A stretch of 64,000 bases of DNA from Candidatus Poribacteria bacterium (GTDB lineage: Bacteria; Poribacteria; WGA-4E; WGA-3G): the NCBI GenBank assembly GCA_012270865.1, contig JAAXHL010000037.1, forward strand, positions 59,250 through 123,249, in the 5' to 3' direction. Positions 24,796 to 33,265 of this stretch are shown here, one piece after another (positions within the stretch are counted from its first letter, which is position 1; each line of letters opens with the position of its first letter). The translations under genes and the position numbers were made by a program. The notes under the pieces were generated by a model. The model made no database searches. It was not told where the DNA came from and was given only the letters and a program-made list of their open reading frames with translations.

Positions 24796-25746
24796 AAACA
24801 AACTGCCATTGATGCTGTGCTAAAAGCGATACGACTCTGTGAACAGGTACAAGCAGAGATGGTGCCAACCGATGCAATTCAAAAGACCGACCGGAGTCCT
24901 GTAACTGTCGCTGACTTCGGGTCGCAGGCACTGATATGTAAAGCCATCGGCGAGGTTTTTCCAGACGACACGATTGTCGCCGAAGAGAGCGCAGAAGCAC
25001 TTCAAGAGAACGTTACGCTCTTAAAACGTGTCGCAGATTATGTGAACCGCTTCTCTGATGAGACAACGGCTACTACCGAAACGGTTTGTGAATGGATCAA
25101 CAGGGGAAGTGGTGAAGTCGGACCGAGTTTCTGGACGCTTGACCCGATTGATGGCACGAAAGGGTTCCTCCGTCGTGACCAGTACGCTATCGCTTTGGCT
25201 TACATTGTTGAGGGTGTCGTTCAACTCGGTGTCCTCGGATGTCCGAATCTACCGTCCCGTCTTGATGATACGGATTCTGAATGTGGATGTCTCTTTGTCG
25301 CAATTCGGGGGCAAGGCACATATCTCTACACCAAGACCGGTGAATTCTTAGAGCGAGTACACGTATCGGAGACAACCCACCGTTTCGCAGAGAGTGTTGA
25401 ATCCACACACGGGGACAGTGAAGCACACGGTAAGATTGCGAACGCGCTTGGGATAACGGAACCGCCTGTCCGGATGGATAGCCAAGCGAAATACGGCATC
25501 GTCTCACGTGGCGGAGCGTCTCTGTATATCCGTCTTCCGAATCCCGCTTACCCGGATTACCGAGAATGCATCTGGGACCACGCCGCGGGGTTGATTGTCG
25601 TCGAAGAAGCAGGCGGCACAGTTACAGATGCCAACGGTGCACCCCTTAATTTTTTGACAGGAAAGCGGATGCATGGGAATCGCGGTATCGTCGCGACGAA
25701 CGGAAAACTTCATCAACATGTTTTGAAAGCATTAGCGAAGTTGTAA
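24700..25746 (+). CDS. 3'(2'),5'-bisphosphate nucleotidase (HAL2/CysQ-like inositol monophosphatase family)
   Basis: Hydrolyses 3'-phosphoadenosine 5'-phosphate in sulfate assimilation; Mg-dependent. TDRSPVTVADFGSQALI, VAEESAEAL, LDPIDGTKGFLRRDQYA and ECIWDHAAGLIVVEEAGG are the four metal/phosphate motifs, closest to the plant/yeast HAL2 form. The open frame begins at 24700, but its first 33 codons come from a dispersed repeat and homologues begin near TAIDAVLKAIRLCEQVQ. The true start may be the ATT at 24808 or GTG at 24817; no ATG is available there. Confidence 0.85.
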   Translation: MKTQHATTAHADIWRERLKSQTYLTESQGNRKKQTAIDAVLKAIRLCEQVQAEMVPTDAIQKTDRSPVTVADFGSQALICKAIGEVFPDDTIVAEESAEALQENVTLLKRVADYVNRFSDETTATTETVCEWINRGSGEVGPSFWTLDPIDGTKGFLRRDQYAIALAYIVEGVVQLGVLGCPNLPSRLDDTDSECGCLFVAIRGQGTYLYTKTGEFLERVHVSETTHRFAESVESTHGDSEAHGKIANALGITEPPVRMDSQAKYGIVSRGGASLYIRLPNPAYPDYRECIWDHAAGLIVVEEAGGTVTDANGAPLNFLTGKRMHGNRGIVATNGKLHQHVLKALAKL

Positions 25747-25754
25747 CAATAGCA

Positions 25755-25828
25755 GAGGGCGGAGAATCATGCTTATAGAGGAAGCTGGCTCTTCCGTAAG
25801 TTAGAAAACCATAAGGAAAATTAAAAAT
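25755..25828 (+). repeat. start-codon-associated dispersed repeat, short copy
   Basis: AGGGCGGAGAATC, a diverged centre, and a perfectly conserved tail aaaccataaggaaaattaaa aat directly before the ATG at 25829. It has lost the 5' block of the family. Confidence 0.55.
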
Positions 25829-26794
25829 ATGAAAGTTGGGCAAATTGTTGCACCACGACAGATCGAAATTATTGACATAGAAGAACCGAATCTTGCTGAC
25901 TATCCTGACGGCACGATAAAGATAAAAACCGTCCACAGTGCCATTTGCGGCAGTGACATGCCTTCCTTTGTGATTGAACACCCCGCAGAGAGTTACCCCA
26001 TGGGACCAGGGCTTTCGATCCACGAGGCGATTGGCGTTGTCACCGATAGTAAATCAGACAAGTTCAAAACAGGAGACGAAGTCCTCGCGCTGCCACGCCA
26101 CATCGGTGGACTCTCGGAATATTTCCTATCGCATGAAAGCGTCACATTGCCGTTGACAGATTTCCCGCGGAAAGACTGCATCCTGATGTCCCAACCCCTC
26201 GGGACTGTCGTCTGGGCGTGTCGGAAGCTGCCGAATCTACTCAACCTTGATACTGTCATTATTGGACAGGGACCGATGGGACTCCTCTTTTCGCATACCA
26301 TAAGCAACCTCGGTGCGCGGACAGTGATTGCGTCAGACGTTGTTGATTTCCGACTCTCAGTCGCCAAAAAGATGCGTGCGACACATACGGTCAACCCAGC
26401 GAAGGAAGACCTCGTTGCCGCTGTTAAGGAGATTACGGAAGGCAGAATGGCGGATCTGGTCATTGAGGTCGTCGGACACCAGACGGAGACGATCAACCAG
26501 TGTCTCCAACTCCTCAAACGCGGCGGAACGCTTCTCGCCTTCGGTGTACCGGACGACGAGATCTACGATTTCCATTTTGCGGACTTTTTCAGGAAAAATC
26601 TCCGATTCATCGGCTCTGTCGGACCGGATGCCCCGAACGACTTCCCACTGGCGATGGATATGATTGCGCAAGGACGTTTCGATGTATCCCCAATGATTAC
26701 GCATCACTTACCTTTCACAGAAGCCCAACTCGGATTCGAGATGGCACTGAACAAGAAAGATGAAGCAATTAAGATAGTTTTTGATTACGAATGA
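25829..26794 (+). CDS. zinc-type alcohol dehydrogenase-like protein (MDR family)
   Basis: Medium-chain dehydrogenase/reductase, 321 aa. ICGSDMPSF and GPGLSIHEAIGVV give the catalytic Cys and His-Glu pair. The four-cysteine structural zinc loop of alcohol and sorbitol dehydrogenases is absent; the lobe is shortened to ALPRHIGGLSEYFL. The Rossmann motif is VIIGQGPMGLLFSH, and Asp in VIASDVVDFR suggests NAD. The ATG follows AAGGAAAATTAAAAAT. Substrate unknown, probably a polyol or sugar. Confidence 0.85.
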   Translation: MKVGQIVAPRQIEIIDIEEPNLADYPDGTIKIKTVHSAICGSDMPSFVIEHPAESYPMGPGLSIHEAIGVVTDSKSDKFKTGDEVLALPRHIGGLSEYFLSHESVTLPLTDFPRKDCILMSQPLGTVVWACRKLPNLLNLDTVIIGQGPMGLLFSHTISNLGARTVIASDVVDFRLSVAKKMRATHTVNPAKEDLVAAVKEITEGRMADLVIEVVGHQTETINQCLQLLKRGGTLLAFGVPDDEIYDFHFADFFRKNLRFIGSVGPDAPNDFPLAMDMIAQGRFDVSPMITHHLPFTEAQLGFEMALNKKDEAIKIVFDYE

Positions 26795-26833
26795 AAGCTC
26801 TGAAGATTTGACGTTCATGTTGAGTATTCGTAG

Positions 26834-26852
26834 GGGCGAGGTCTCCTCGCCC
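26834..26852. repeat. GTAGGGGCG-type palindrome
   Basis: GGGCGAGG-TCT-CCTCGCCC, preceded by gta. Member of a small palindrome family (see 3675, 32385, 44032, 47843, 62076). It lies between convergent genes and could aid termination. Confidence 0.5.
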
Positions 26853-26867
26853 AAATTACAGTTAAAG

Positions 26868-26966
26868 TTTTCAGTTTCCAGTTAACGACTTGTGGCAGTT
26901 GTTTTTGTTGTAACCGCCACAGTACGCCTCTTAACTGACAACTGACAACCGATAACCGACAACTAT
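26868..26966. repeat. long inverted repeat of CAGTT words
   Basis: CAGTTAAAGTTTTCAGTTTC and cagttaacgac on the left; taactgacaactgacaacc and gataaccgacaac on the right. Imperfect but extended complementarity between convergent genes at 26794 and 26966. Confidence 0.5.
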
Positions 26967-28015
26967 TAAAGCGGTAGTTCGACGATCCGCCCCTCGCGGC
27001 TGGATTGGTAGATGGCGAGGATAATCTCAACGGCTTTGCGTCCCTCGCGTCCGTCAACGAGATGTGAGGCATCGCTTTCAAGTCCGTTAATAAGGTTCTC
27101 CATCTGCCGTCGGTGATTTGCGTGGTTAATCGCACGCGGGTCGGATGCCCCGCCACCCGTATCTGTCTTTTGCGCGAATTTTTCTCGGATTTCGGCATCT
27201 TCAGGGAGTTCAGGATCGAATTCCCAAGTTACGATGTCCTCTTCGGCTAAGACGATAGTGCCTTTCGTGCCAGAGATTTCGGTTTTCTTGAGCATGCCCG
27301 GATAAGTAGCAGTCGTGCCTTCAATGACACCGAGTGCCCCGTTTTCAAAACGGAGTACGGCGACCGCGGCATCTTCGACCTCTATCCGCTCGTGTGCTAA
27401 GGTATCCGTGAACGCTTGGACGGCTTTGACGGGACCCATAAAATACTGGAGTAGATCAATAGCATGGATGGATTGGTTCATGAGCGCACCGCCACCATCA
27501 AGGTCCCACGTGCCGCGCCAACCGCCGCTGTCGTAGTACTCTTGCGAACGATACCATTTAATATAGGCATCGCCTAAGGTCAGTTTGCCGAAGCGTCCGC
27601 TCTCGATTGTAGATTTAACGAGCCGCGTGCTTTCGGTGAAACGGGAGTTGAAGATAGCACAGAGTCGGACACCCGCTGCGTCGCACGCTTCGATGATTGC
27701 ATCGCACCGTTCGAGGGTAATCTCCAACGGTTTTTCAACGACGACGTGTTTCCCTGCTTCTGCTGCGGCAACAGCAGGTTCTAAATGCGCACCGCTCGGT
27801 GTACAGATACAGACGATATCGAGATCATCCCGTTTGAGCATCTCCGTATAGTCGGTGTAGCTGTCAACATCGTAACGATCGGTGAGCCGTTTAGCGTTTT
27901 CGGGGTTGCGTGAACTGACGGCGACAAGTTGACCGTTTTCTATTTCAGAAATCGCAGCGGAATGGAAATCGGAGATCATCCCGCACCCAATAATACCAAA
28001 TCCGTAAGTTTTCAT
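26966..28015 (-). CDS. Gfo/Idh/MocA family oxidoreductase
   Basis: NAD(P)-dependent dehydrogenase family, 349 aa. N-terminal FGIIGCGMISDFHSAAI is the nucleotide-binding loop, ICTPSGAHLE follows strand 4, and HVVVEKPLEITLE contains the EKP motif. MNQSIHAIDLLQYFMG is the conserved active-site helix with His. The ATG follows AAAGGAACAAAC. It is divergent from the TPR gene at 28074. Confidence 0.92.
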   Translation of the reverse strand: MKTYGFGIIGCGMISDFHSAAISEIENGQLVAVSSRNPENAKRLTDRYDVDSYTDYTEMLKRDDLDIVCICTPSGAHLEPAVAAAEAGKHVVVEKPLEITLERCDAIIEACDAAGVRLCAIFNSRFTESTRLVKSTIESGRFGKLTLGDAYIKWYRSQEYYDSGGWRGTWDLDGGGALMNQSIHAIDLLQYFMGPVKAVQAFTDTLAHERIEVEDAAVAVLRFENGALGVIEGTTATYPGMLKKTEISGTKGTIVLAEEDIVTWEFDPELPEDAEIREKFAQKTDTGGGASDPRAINHANHRRQMENLINGLESDASHLVDGREGRKAVEIILAIYQSSREGRIVELPL

Positions 28016-28073
28016 TTTTTGTTTGTTCCTTTAGTGAAAGTGAAGATTTACAATAATGAGCTTATAAAAAATT

Positions 28074-28712
28074 ATGACTTCTAACGAGAATCAAGTTTCA
28101 GAGCATGCGTCTACAGAAGAACAAGCCTCTGAACAGACACCTATCAATAAAGCCTTCAGAATCGTCTGTATGACGTTTTGCCTTGCGGTAACGGTGTTGT
28201 TCATCTGGGTCTGGCATCACCAAACCCAGTTCAACGACCAATATCGGAAGGCGACCTTCCTGATGCGTAATGGTGAAGCAGAACAAGCGATAGAGGTGTA
28301 TCACAAAGCGATTAAAAATAAGCAGCGCACGCTCTTTTTCACGAGGGAACCATCGGTTTACAATAACCTCGGACAGGCATATCTCTACGCTGAGGAATAT
28401 GGACCGGCTGTCGAGAACTTCAAAAAAGTGATTGAGATGGCACCGGATATCGCCGAAGGCTATGTTAACCTGACAACCGCCTATCTCCGACAGAATTTAC
28501 CGGCTGATGCCCGCGCGTCGAGTTTACGTGCGCTCGAAATTTTTCCAAAAACCGCCTTACTCCACTATAACCTCGCTTGTGCTTATGCTTTGGAGGGTGA
28601 ATCTCAAAAAGCGATAGACTCGCTCACACAGGCAGTGAACCTCAACCCCGAACTCAAGGCTTTTGCTGAACAGGAGAGTACCCTTAAAGGAATTGTATCG
28701 AAACTCCCTTGA
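28074..28712 (+). CDS. membrane-anchored TPR protein
   Basis: A 212-residue protein with a charged N-terminus, one transmembrane helix (about residues 28-47, IVCMTFCLAVTVLFIWVW) and four tetratricopeptide repeats (for example AEQAIEVYHKAIKN, YGPAVENFKKVIEMAP, LHYNLACAYALEGESQKAI). The TPR part probably lies outside the cytoplasm and mediates protein contacts. Partner unknown. Confidence 0.8.
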   Translation: MTSNENQVSEHASTEEQASEQTPINKAFRIVCMTFCLAVTVLFIWVWHHQTQFNDQYRKATFLMRNGEAEQAIEVYHKAIKNKQRTLFFTREPSVYNNLGQAYLYAEEYGPAVENFKKVIEMAPDIAEGYVNLTTAYLRQNLPADARASSLRALEIFPKTALLHYNLACAYALEGESQKAIDSLTQAVNLNPELKAFAEQESTLKGIVSKLP

Positions 28713-28832
28713 GGCGATATAACCTGTCAATGGTAAGCATGCTTTGTAAATACTGGTTGATAATGTACCAATGATTACGACTTTCCCTCAACAGATTAAG
28801 CCAATTATACGCCTATACCCACCTATTTGCAA

Positions 28833-28864
28833 CAAAAAATGGGCGAGAGTGAGACCCCGCCCAT
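28833..28864 (-). terminator. intrinsic terminator of the LamG gene pair
   Basis: On the minus strand ATGGGCG (28864-28858) pairs with CGCCCAT (28845-28839) and is followed by six Ts (28838-28833). It lies 27 nt past the stop at 28891. Confidence 0.8.
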
Positions 28865-28890
28865 CTTATTAAAAACGAGATACACGACTG

Positions 28891-29680
28891 CTATCTCTTC
28901 AAATTGCCCCACGTTGTCGTCAGTTTATCGCGAGCAGAGACAGATAGTGTATCGTTGATAATTTTCTCGAGTTCGGCTTCAGAGAGTGGGTAGTTGGCTA
29001 ACATCAATTCATCAATCCGTCCCTGAAAGAAACGGGGACAACACCCGCCATTCTCACCACCGAATTTTAGCGATCTGTCCGGCATACTCCGTCCAGGGCC
29101 CCTTCTGTGCGATGACTTTACCATCAGTTTCGCCGTTGATGTAGAAACGGGCTTCACTTCCATCCCAGATAAGGGCGACATGACTCCACTCTTTCGCCTT
29201 TACCTTGCCATTAGAAATGTGGTAGCCAGGCTCACTGGTGTCGTAGAAGTAGTAAGCAAGCTTCCCATCTCCCGGTTCAACTTGCAGATAGTAGGTGTTC
29301 TTGAAGAAAATCGTGAATTTGTTCTCCTGTCCACCCGCTGGCAGTTCGTTAGGATAAATCCACGCCATCATCGTGATCGCTTCATCCATATCAACTTCAT
29401 CGGAATGTGCAACCTCTATAAAATCAGCTTTACCAACCGCGCCAGCCATTTCCACGGCACTTCCTGAAATACCTTCAGCCCATTTCACATTGCCGTTGAA
29501 TTCACCGACTAAGCCAGCAGTTGCATCTTCAGTCTTGTTCCCTTTGTCCTCGTCAAAATGCCAGACATACAGTTGCTTACCGAGTTGTTTCACATTCCCT
29601 TTCCCACCCGCAGCGTGAACCGCGAGGCAGAGGGATACACTTAGAAAAACGCATAGTATCGTAAGAACCTTGGTTCTCAT
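28891..29680 (-). pseudogene. secreted LamG-domain protein, interrupted by a frameshift
   Basis: The ATG at 29680 follows GAGGAGG; the signal peptide is MRTKVLTILCVFLSVSLCLA. A laminin-G/concanavalin-A-like lectin domain runs through LYVWHFDEDKGN, AITMMAWIYPNE and KEWSHVALIWDGSEARFYING. Frame 1 stops at 29054 just after GQIAKIRW, while the missing end of the domain (KFGGENGG...GRIDELMLANYPLSEAELEK) continues in the next frame to 28891. One extra A in the AAAA run at 29065-29068 explains this; removing it restores GQIAKFGGENGG. It could be a sequencing error. The C-terminus, SARDKLTTTWGNLKR, carries the recurrent TTWG motif. Confidence 0.8.
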
Positions 29681-29727
29681 CAGTGATTCCTCCTCGTAGA
29701 ATGTATAGAAAGACAAAAACTTAATAG

Positions 29728-30501
29728 TTAAAAAGACGTTTTCAACTTACCCCATGTTGTAGCAAGTTTGTCCTTCGGAGATACAGCAAAGAAGACACCG
29801 TTTTCCATATCTTGGTTGATTTCGTCAGCTGTAAGGGCGCGATTGTAGATCGCTACCTCATCGACCAAACCGACCATTCCTGCCAATCCGGTTTGCGCCT
29901 TGCCGATACGGAAGACGACTTCAATACTGTTTATCTCACCCGCCGGACCGAATTCGACATCTAACTCGCCATCAATATATTGGCGAATCATATCGCCATC
30001 GTAGGTAGAGGAAACATGGTGCCATTCCTCTAACGCCGGCTTAATAGTCTGTTGGTTTCGAGAACCTTTCCATCCACCGATGTTAATCCACGTCTCAATT
30101 TGTGGTGCACCGGTAAACTGCGCACTCCATTGCAGGCAATAACCCCCGACGTTTGCTGAGCTTCTACGTCCCATCAGGTTAGAATCGGGTTGAGACTCTT
30201 CAGGGAAAAACCATGCTTGAATCGTAAGTTCATCGGTGATGTCAAGCTCAGGGACCGCGTCAACCTCTACAAATTTTTCGGTGTCTTCAAGATAGACAGC
30301 ACCACCGAACTTGCCATCTTTTGACCAGGCTGCACCTTCAAAAATGCCTTCAATGTTATTTCCGCTCACATCTGTAACTTTGCCACCCTCATCCTCGTCA
30401 AAGGTGAAATACAACATGAGTGCCTCATCGTCATTTATTCCCCATGCACTGAGACTGAAACTCAGGGCAATGACAAACAATACTATGATAATCGGTTTCA
30501 T
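29728..30501 (-). CDS. secreted LamG-domain protein with C-terminal TTWG motif
   Basis: A 257-residue protein with a signal peptide (MKPIIIVLFVIALSFSLSAWG) and one LamG/concanavalin-A-like domain: LMLYFTFDEDEGGKVTDVSG, LTIQAWFFPEES, EEWHHVSSTYDGDMIRQYID and GLVDEVAIYNRALTADEI. Such domains bind carbohydrate or protein at the cell surface. It ends VSPKDKLATTWGKLKTSF, matching the C-terminal motif of the neighbouring LamG gene and of the genes at 44948 and 62331. Transcribed with the downstream LamG gene, 47 nt away. Confidence 0.88.
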   Translation of the reverse strand: MKPIIIVLFVIALSFSLSAWGINDDEALMLYFTFDEDEGGKVTDVSGNNIEGIFEGAAWSKDGKFGGAVYLEDTEKFVEVDAVPELDITDELTIQAWFFPEESQPDSNLMGRRSSANVGGYCLQWSAQFTGAPQIETWINIGGWKGSRNQQTIKPALEEWHHVSSTYDGDMIRQYIDGELDVEFGPAGEINSIEVVFRIGKAQTGLAGMVGLVDEVAIYNRALTADEINQDMENGVFFAVSPKDKLATTWGKLKTSF

Positions 30502-30519
30502 AACAGTAGACTCCTTTTT

Positions 30520-30617
30520 TATAGTTGTCAGCCGTCAGCAAAGAAGGGGTTCTGTTAATCAAAAAACTCTTGTTACTGATGGCTGAAAGCCGATAGCCGA
30601 AAACTGATAGCCAATTA
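30520..30617. repeat. inverted repeat of CAGCCGTCAG words
   Basis: TTGTCAGCCGTCAGCAAAG on the left and ttactgatggctgaaagcc plus gatagccgaaaactgatag on the right are largely complementary. Related to 34100-34200. Confidence 0.5.
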
Positions 30618-32249
30618 GAAACTGGAAATTTGTATTTCCTTCGCGGTGATAAACTCAAGGAGTGCAGGTACGCCTTCCTGCGTTTTTTGGATACCACGCT
30701 GGATAGCCGGGATAATCTGGTCGGGTGTTTCGACGCGTTCACCGTAACCCCCGAACGCCTTCGCCATATCCGCGTAGTTGCCAGAAATATCTGTGGATCG
30801 GAACTTTTCAGTAGAAACAGGCATAATCGGAATCTCAATCGCCATAGAAAAGTTATTGAAAAGGACAGAGAGGATCGGTATTCGTTCACGCACTGCCGTC
30901 TCGAAATCCATACCTGTGAAGCCGATCGCTGCATCGCCCCATACATTAACACAGAGCGCGTCCGGTCTGGCGAGTTTCGCACCCATCGCGAGTCCGAGAC
31001 CGTAACCGAGCTGCGTTGTCTTTCCCCAACCGATATAGGTTAGTGGGGCAGTAGACTGCCAGAAAGGCGACATTTGGTCGCGTGGACTCCCCGCATCGTG
31101 CGTAATAATCGTGTTTTTAACATCAACAGTCCGCAACAGGTCCCAGATGACGCGATACGGTGTCATCGGTACGGCATCGGAGGTGAGTTTCGGCATCCAC
31201 TGTTCAAGCCACTCCGCTTTGACAGTCCGAATCTCTTCTGTGATGGCAGCGGTGCGTTCTTCGGACGCGCCTCTTGATCGTTCACGGACAGCTTCTACTA
31301 AACCCTCTAAGATCAAGCCAGCATCGCCGACAAGTGCGATTTCAACCGGAACATCTTTGTTAATATCTGCTGGGTCCAAGGTGGCGTGCATGACGCGTGT
31401 GCCTTCGGGAATCTTAACCCCGAAATGTGTTCGCGTGAAACTGCACCCGATGCCGAACAGGAGATCCGTTTTTTGGAGGAAATGATGCACCGTTTTCGGA
31501 ATCGAACGACCCCCGGAACCGAGCGACAGTGGATGGTCTTCCGGAAAAGCACTTTTGCCACCTAAACTCGTTGTCACAGGTGCGCCGAGGTGTTCCGCCA
31601 ATTCTTTCAAAGCGTCCCACGCTTTTGCATAATGGACACCTTGTCCTGCGTAGATGACCGGACATTCCGCAGCAAGTAGGGCATCTGCGGCGGCATCAAT
31701 TGACGCGTCGTCAGGTCCGTAGCGGACTATTGGAACAGGTGTAGGGTCAAAAGGTTCGGGAATTTCTTCGCCAAATAGGTCGGAGGGGAACTCGACGAGG
31801 GCAGGTCGCGGTCTACCGTTGCGTGCCTGTGTAAAGGCGCGCCGCAACGCTTCTGGCACAGCACCCGGTAATGTAACCTGTTCGCACGATTTTGTCACAT
31901 GCCGATAGTTCAAGGCAGAATTGAAATTCGGTTGGATCTGCGTCAAGGTCCTCGCGTATCCCATCGGTAAAACGACAATCGGGGCAGAATCGCCATACGC
32001 TTGGGCGACACCACCGAACGCGTTCTCGGAACCGGGACCGCTTTGCATACAGAAGACACCGATCTTATCGCCAGAGGTCATCCGACTCAGCGCGTCTGCC
32101 ATATGGAGTCCGATCCGTTCTTGTCTGACAATAATCGGACGGATGTCTAATTTCGCCGCCGCCTCGATTATTGGGTTGACAGGGTAGGCGAATAGGTATT
32201 CTACGCCTTCCGCTTTAAGCACTTTGGCAACTGCATCAACTACTTTCAT
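30615..32249 (-). CDS. thiamine-pyrophosphate enzyme (acetolactate synthase / benzoylformate decarboxylase-like)
   Basis: 544 aa from the ATG at 32249, with the three TPP-family domains: PYR domain with catalytic Glu in VRQERIGLHMADALSRM, central domain (PVIYAGQGVHYAKAWDAL), and PP domain with GDAAIGFTGMDFETAV ending in SVLFNN, the GDx...NN metal-TPP motif. The reaction is probably a 2-oxoacid decarboxylation or carboligation, but the exact product is unknown; it lacks an adjacent small regulatory subunit, arguing against ilvB. The frame is open to 32324, but that extension is translated dispersed repeat, so the internal ATG after AAGGAAAGTTAAAAAC was chosen. Confidence 0.85.
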   Translation of the reverse strand: MKVVDAVAKVLKAEGVEYLFAYPVNPIIEAAAKLDIRPIIVRQERIGLHMADALSRMTSGDKIGVFCMQSGPGSENAFGGVAQAYGDSAPIVVLPMGYARTLTQIQPNFNSALNYRHVTKSCEQVTLPGAVPEALRRAFTQARNGRPRPALVEFPSDLFGEEIPEPFDPTPVPIVRYGPDDASIDAAADALLAAECPVIYAGQGVHYAKAWDALKELAEHLGAPVTTSLGGKSAFPEDHPLSLGSGGRSIPKTVHHFLQKTDLLFGIGCSFTRTHFGVKIPEGTRVMHATLDPADINKDVPVEIALVGDAGLILEGLVEAVRERSRGASEERTAAITEEIRTVKAEWLEQWMPKLTSDAVPMTPYRVIWDLLRTVDVKNTIITHDAGSPRDQMSPFWQSTAPLTYIGWGKTTQLGYGLGLAMGAKLARPDALCVNVWGDAAIGFTGMDFETAVRERIPILSVLFNNFSMAIEIPIMPVSTEKFRSTDISGNYADMAKAFGGYGERVETPDQIIPAIQRGIQKTQEGVPALLEFITAKEIQISSF

Positions 32250-32342
32250 GTTTTTAACTTTCCTTGCGGTTCGGTGAGGCGGATTGGTGTTTTTTAACTG
32301 CCTCTCCGTATATCCGTCCTTCATTACATTACGGACTATGTT
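32250..32342 (-). repeat. start-codon-associated dispersed repeat, copy before the TPP-enzyme gene
   Basis: Minus strand: agtccgtaatgtaatgaagg, ACGGATATACGGAGAGGC, caccaatccgcctcaccg and aaccgcaaggaaagttaaa, then aac and ATG. Nearly full-length copy. Confidence 0.78.
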
Positions 32343-32384
32343 TTTGGTTTTCTATCTAATAACATGATGGATATAGGTGTTCGT

Positions 32385-32405
32385 AGGGACGGGGTTTCCC
32401 CGCCC
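32385..32405. repeat. GTAGGGACGGGG-type palindrome
   Basis: GGGACGGGG-TTT-CCCCGCCC, preceded by gta; member of the same palindrome group as 26834 and 44032. It lies between the repeat before the TPP-enzyme start and the end of the upstream PhyH gene. Confidence 0.5.
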
Positions 32406-32415
32406 GATATATCTA

Positions 32416-33243
32416 TCATCTATCAGTTGACAGAACATTCGGACGCGTCGGTTTTCCTGCATCCATCACGAGTGGAAAACTATCGCCTTCCAATTTATCG
32501 CCATCTTTAACAGTAACAAAAGATTTCATAACGTGGTTACCGCTTTCATCGTAGAGCGTTTCACCGGTCATATAATGCACCGCAATCGCGCGACGTGGAT
32601 TTCCGCTTGTGTTATCGTGTGAACCGTGCCACGTCAAAGAGTGATGATAATGGACATAGCCTTTCGGCACCGGACAGAGTTCCACTTCCAGTTCACGCTC
32701 TTCAAAATGGTCAGGCATCGAATGAATATCTTTGATCGAGTGCAGGAACGGGATCTGGTTGCCCCAGTGATAAGAGCCGGGCACCATACGCATACAACCG
32801 TTGCTCTCATCAACATCATCCAATGCGACCCACGCCGTTACCTGACTCGTTTTTGGTGTGAGGATCGGCCAATAGGGTGAATCCTGATGCCACATATTGA
32901 CACCACCGACCTCAGCAGGTTTGTACTGGATTTGGTCGTGCCAGACGCGGAGTTCTGTTGACGCTGTCAGCTGCCCAATCTCTTCGACAATGATTGGGTT
33001 GTGAACGAGTTGGTGGTAGGCTGGACTCGCCTCCCAAATATTAACGACTTGCCAGACCGGACTCTCTTCTCTACCGCCGAGATTAGCAATATGAACCGGC
33101 TGCGGAATACCAGCTTTTTTGTAGTCATCAATCACACGTGCTAACTCTAACTGTAGTTCCTCGACTTGTTCATCGTTTAAAGCACGACTTCCGAGGAGAA
33201 ATCCTTTTTTGCGAAATGTGTCAACCTGTGCTTGGCTGAGCAT
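32416..33243 (-). CDS. phytanoyl-CoA dioxygenase family protein (tandem copy)
   Basis: PhyH-type Fe(II)/2-oxoglutarate oxygenase, 275 aa. WHQDSPYWP gives HxD, LTWHGSHDN the distal His and PRRAIAVHYM the 2-oxoglutarate Arg; MVPGSYHWG is the family hallmark. The start at 33243 is set by TGGAGG 8 nt upstream. About 78% identical by eye to the gene at 33266, from which it is separated by 22 nt: an older tandem duplication within one operon. Confidence 0.92.
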   Translation of the reverse strand: MLSQAQVDTFRKKGFLLGSRALNDEQVEELQLELARVIDDYKKAGIPQPVHIANLGGREESPVWQVVNIWEASPAYHQLVHNPIIVEEIGQLTASTELRVWHDQIQYKPAEVGGVNMWHQDSPYWPILTPKTSQVTAWVALDDVDESNGCMRMVPGSYHWGNQIPFLHSIKDIHSMPDHFEERELEVELCPVPKGYVHYHHSLTWHGSHDNTSGNPRRAIAVHYMTGETLYDESGNHVMKSFVTVKDGDKLEGDSFPLVMDAGKPTRPNVLSTDR

Positions 33244-33265
33244 GCTTGCCTCCAGTAAAAAAAAC

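Noticed and set aside
32250-32324. N-terminal extension of the TPP enzyme
   Set aside because: The 25 extra residues are a translation of the dispersed repeat; the family begins at the internal ATG 32249.
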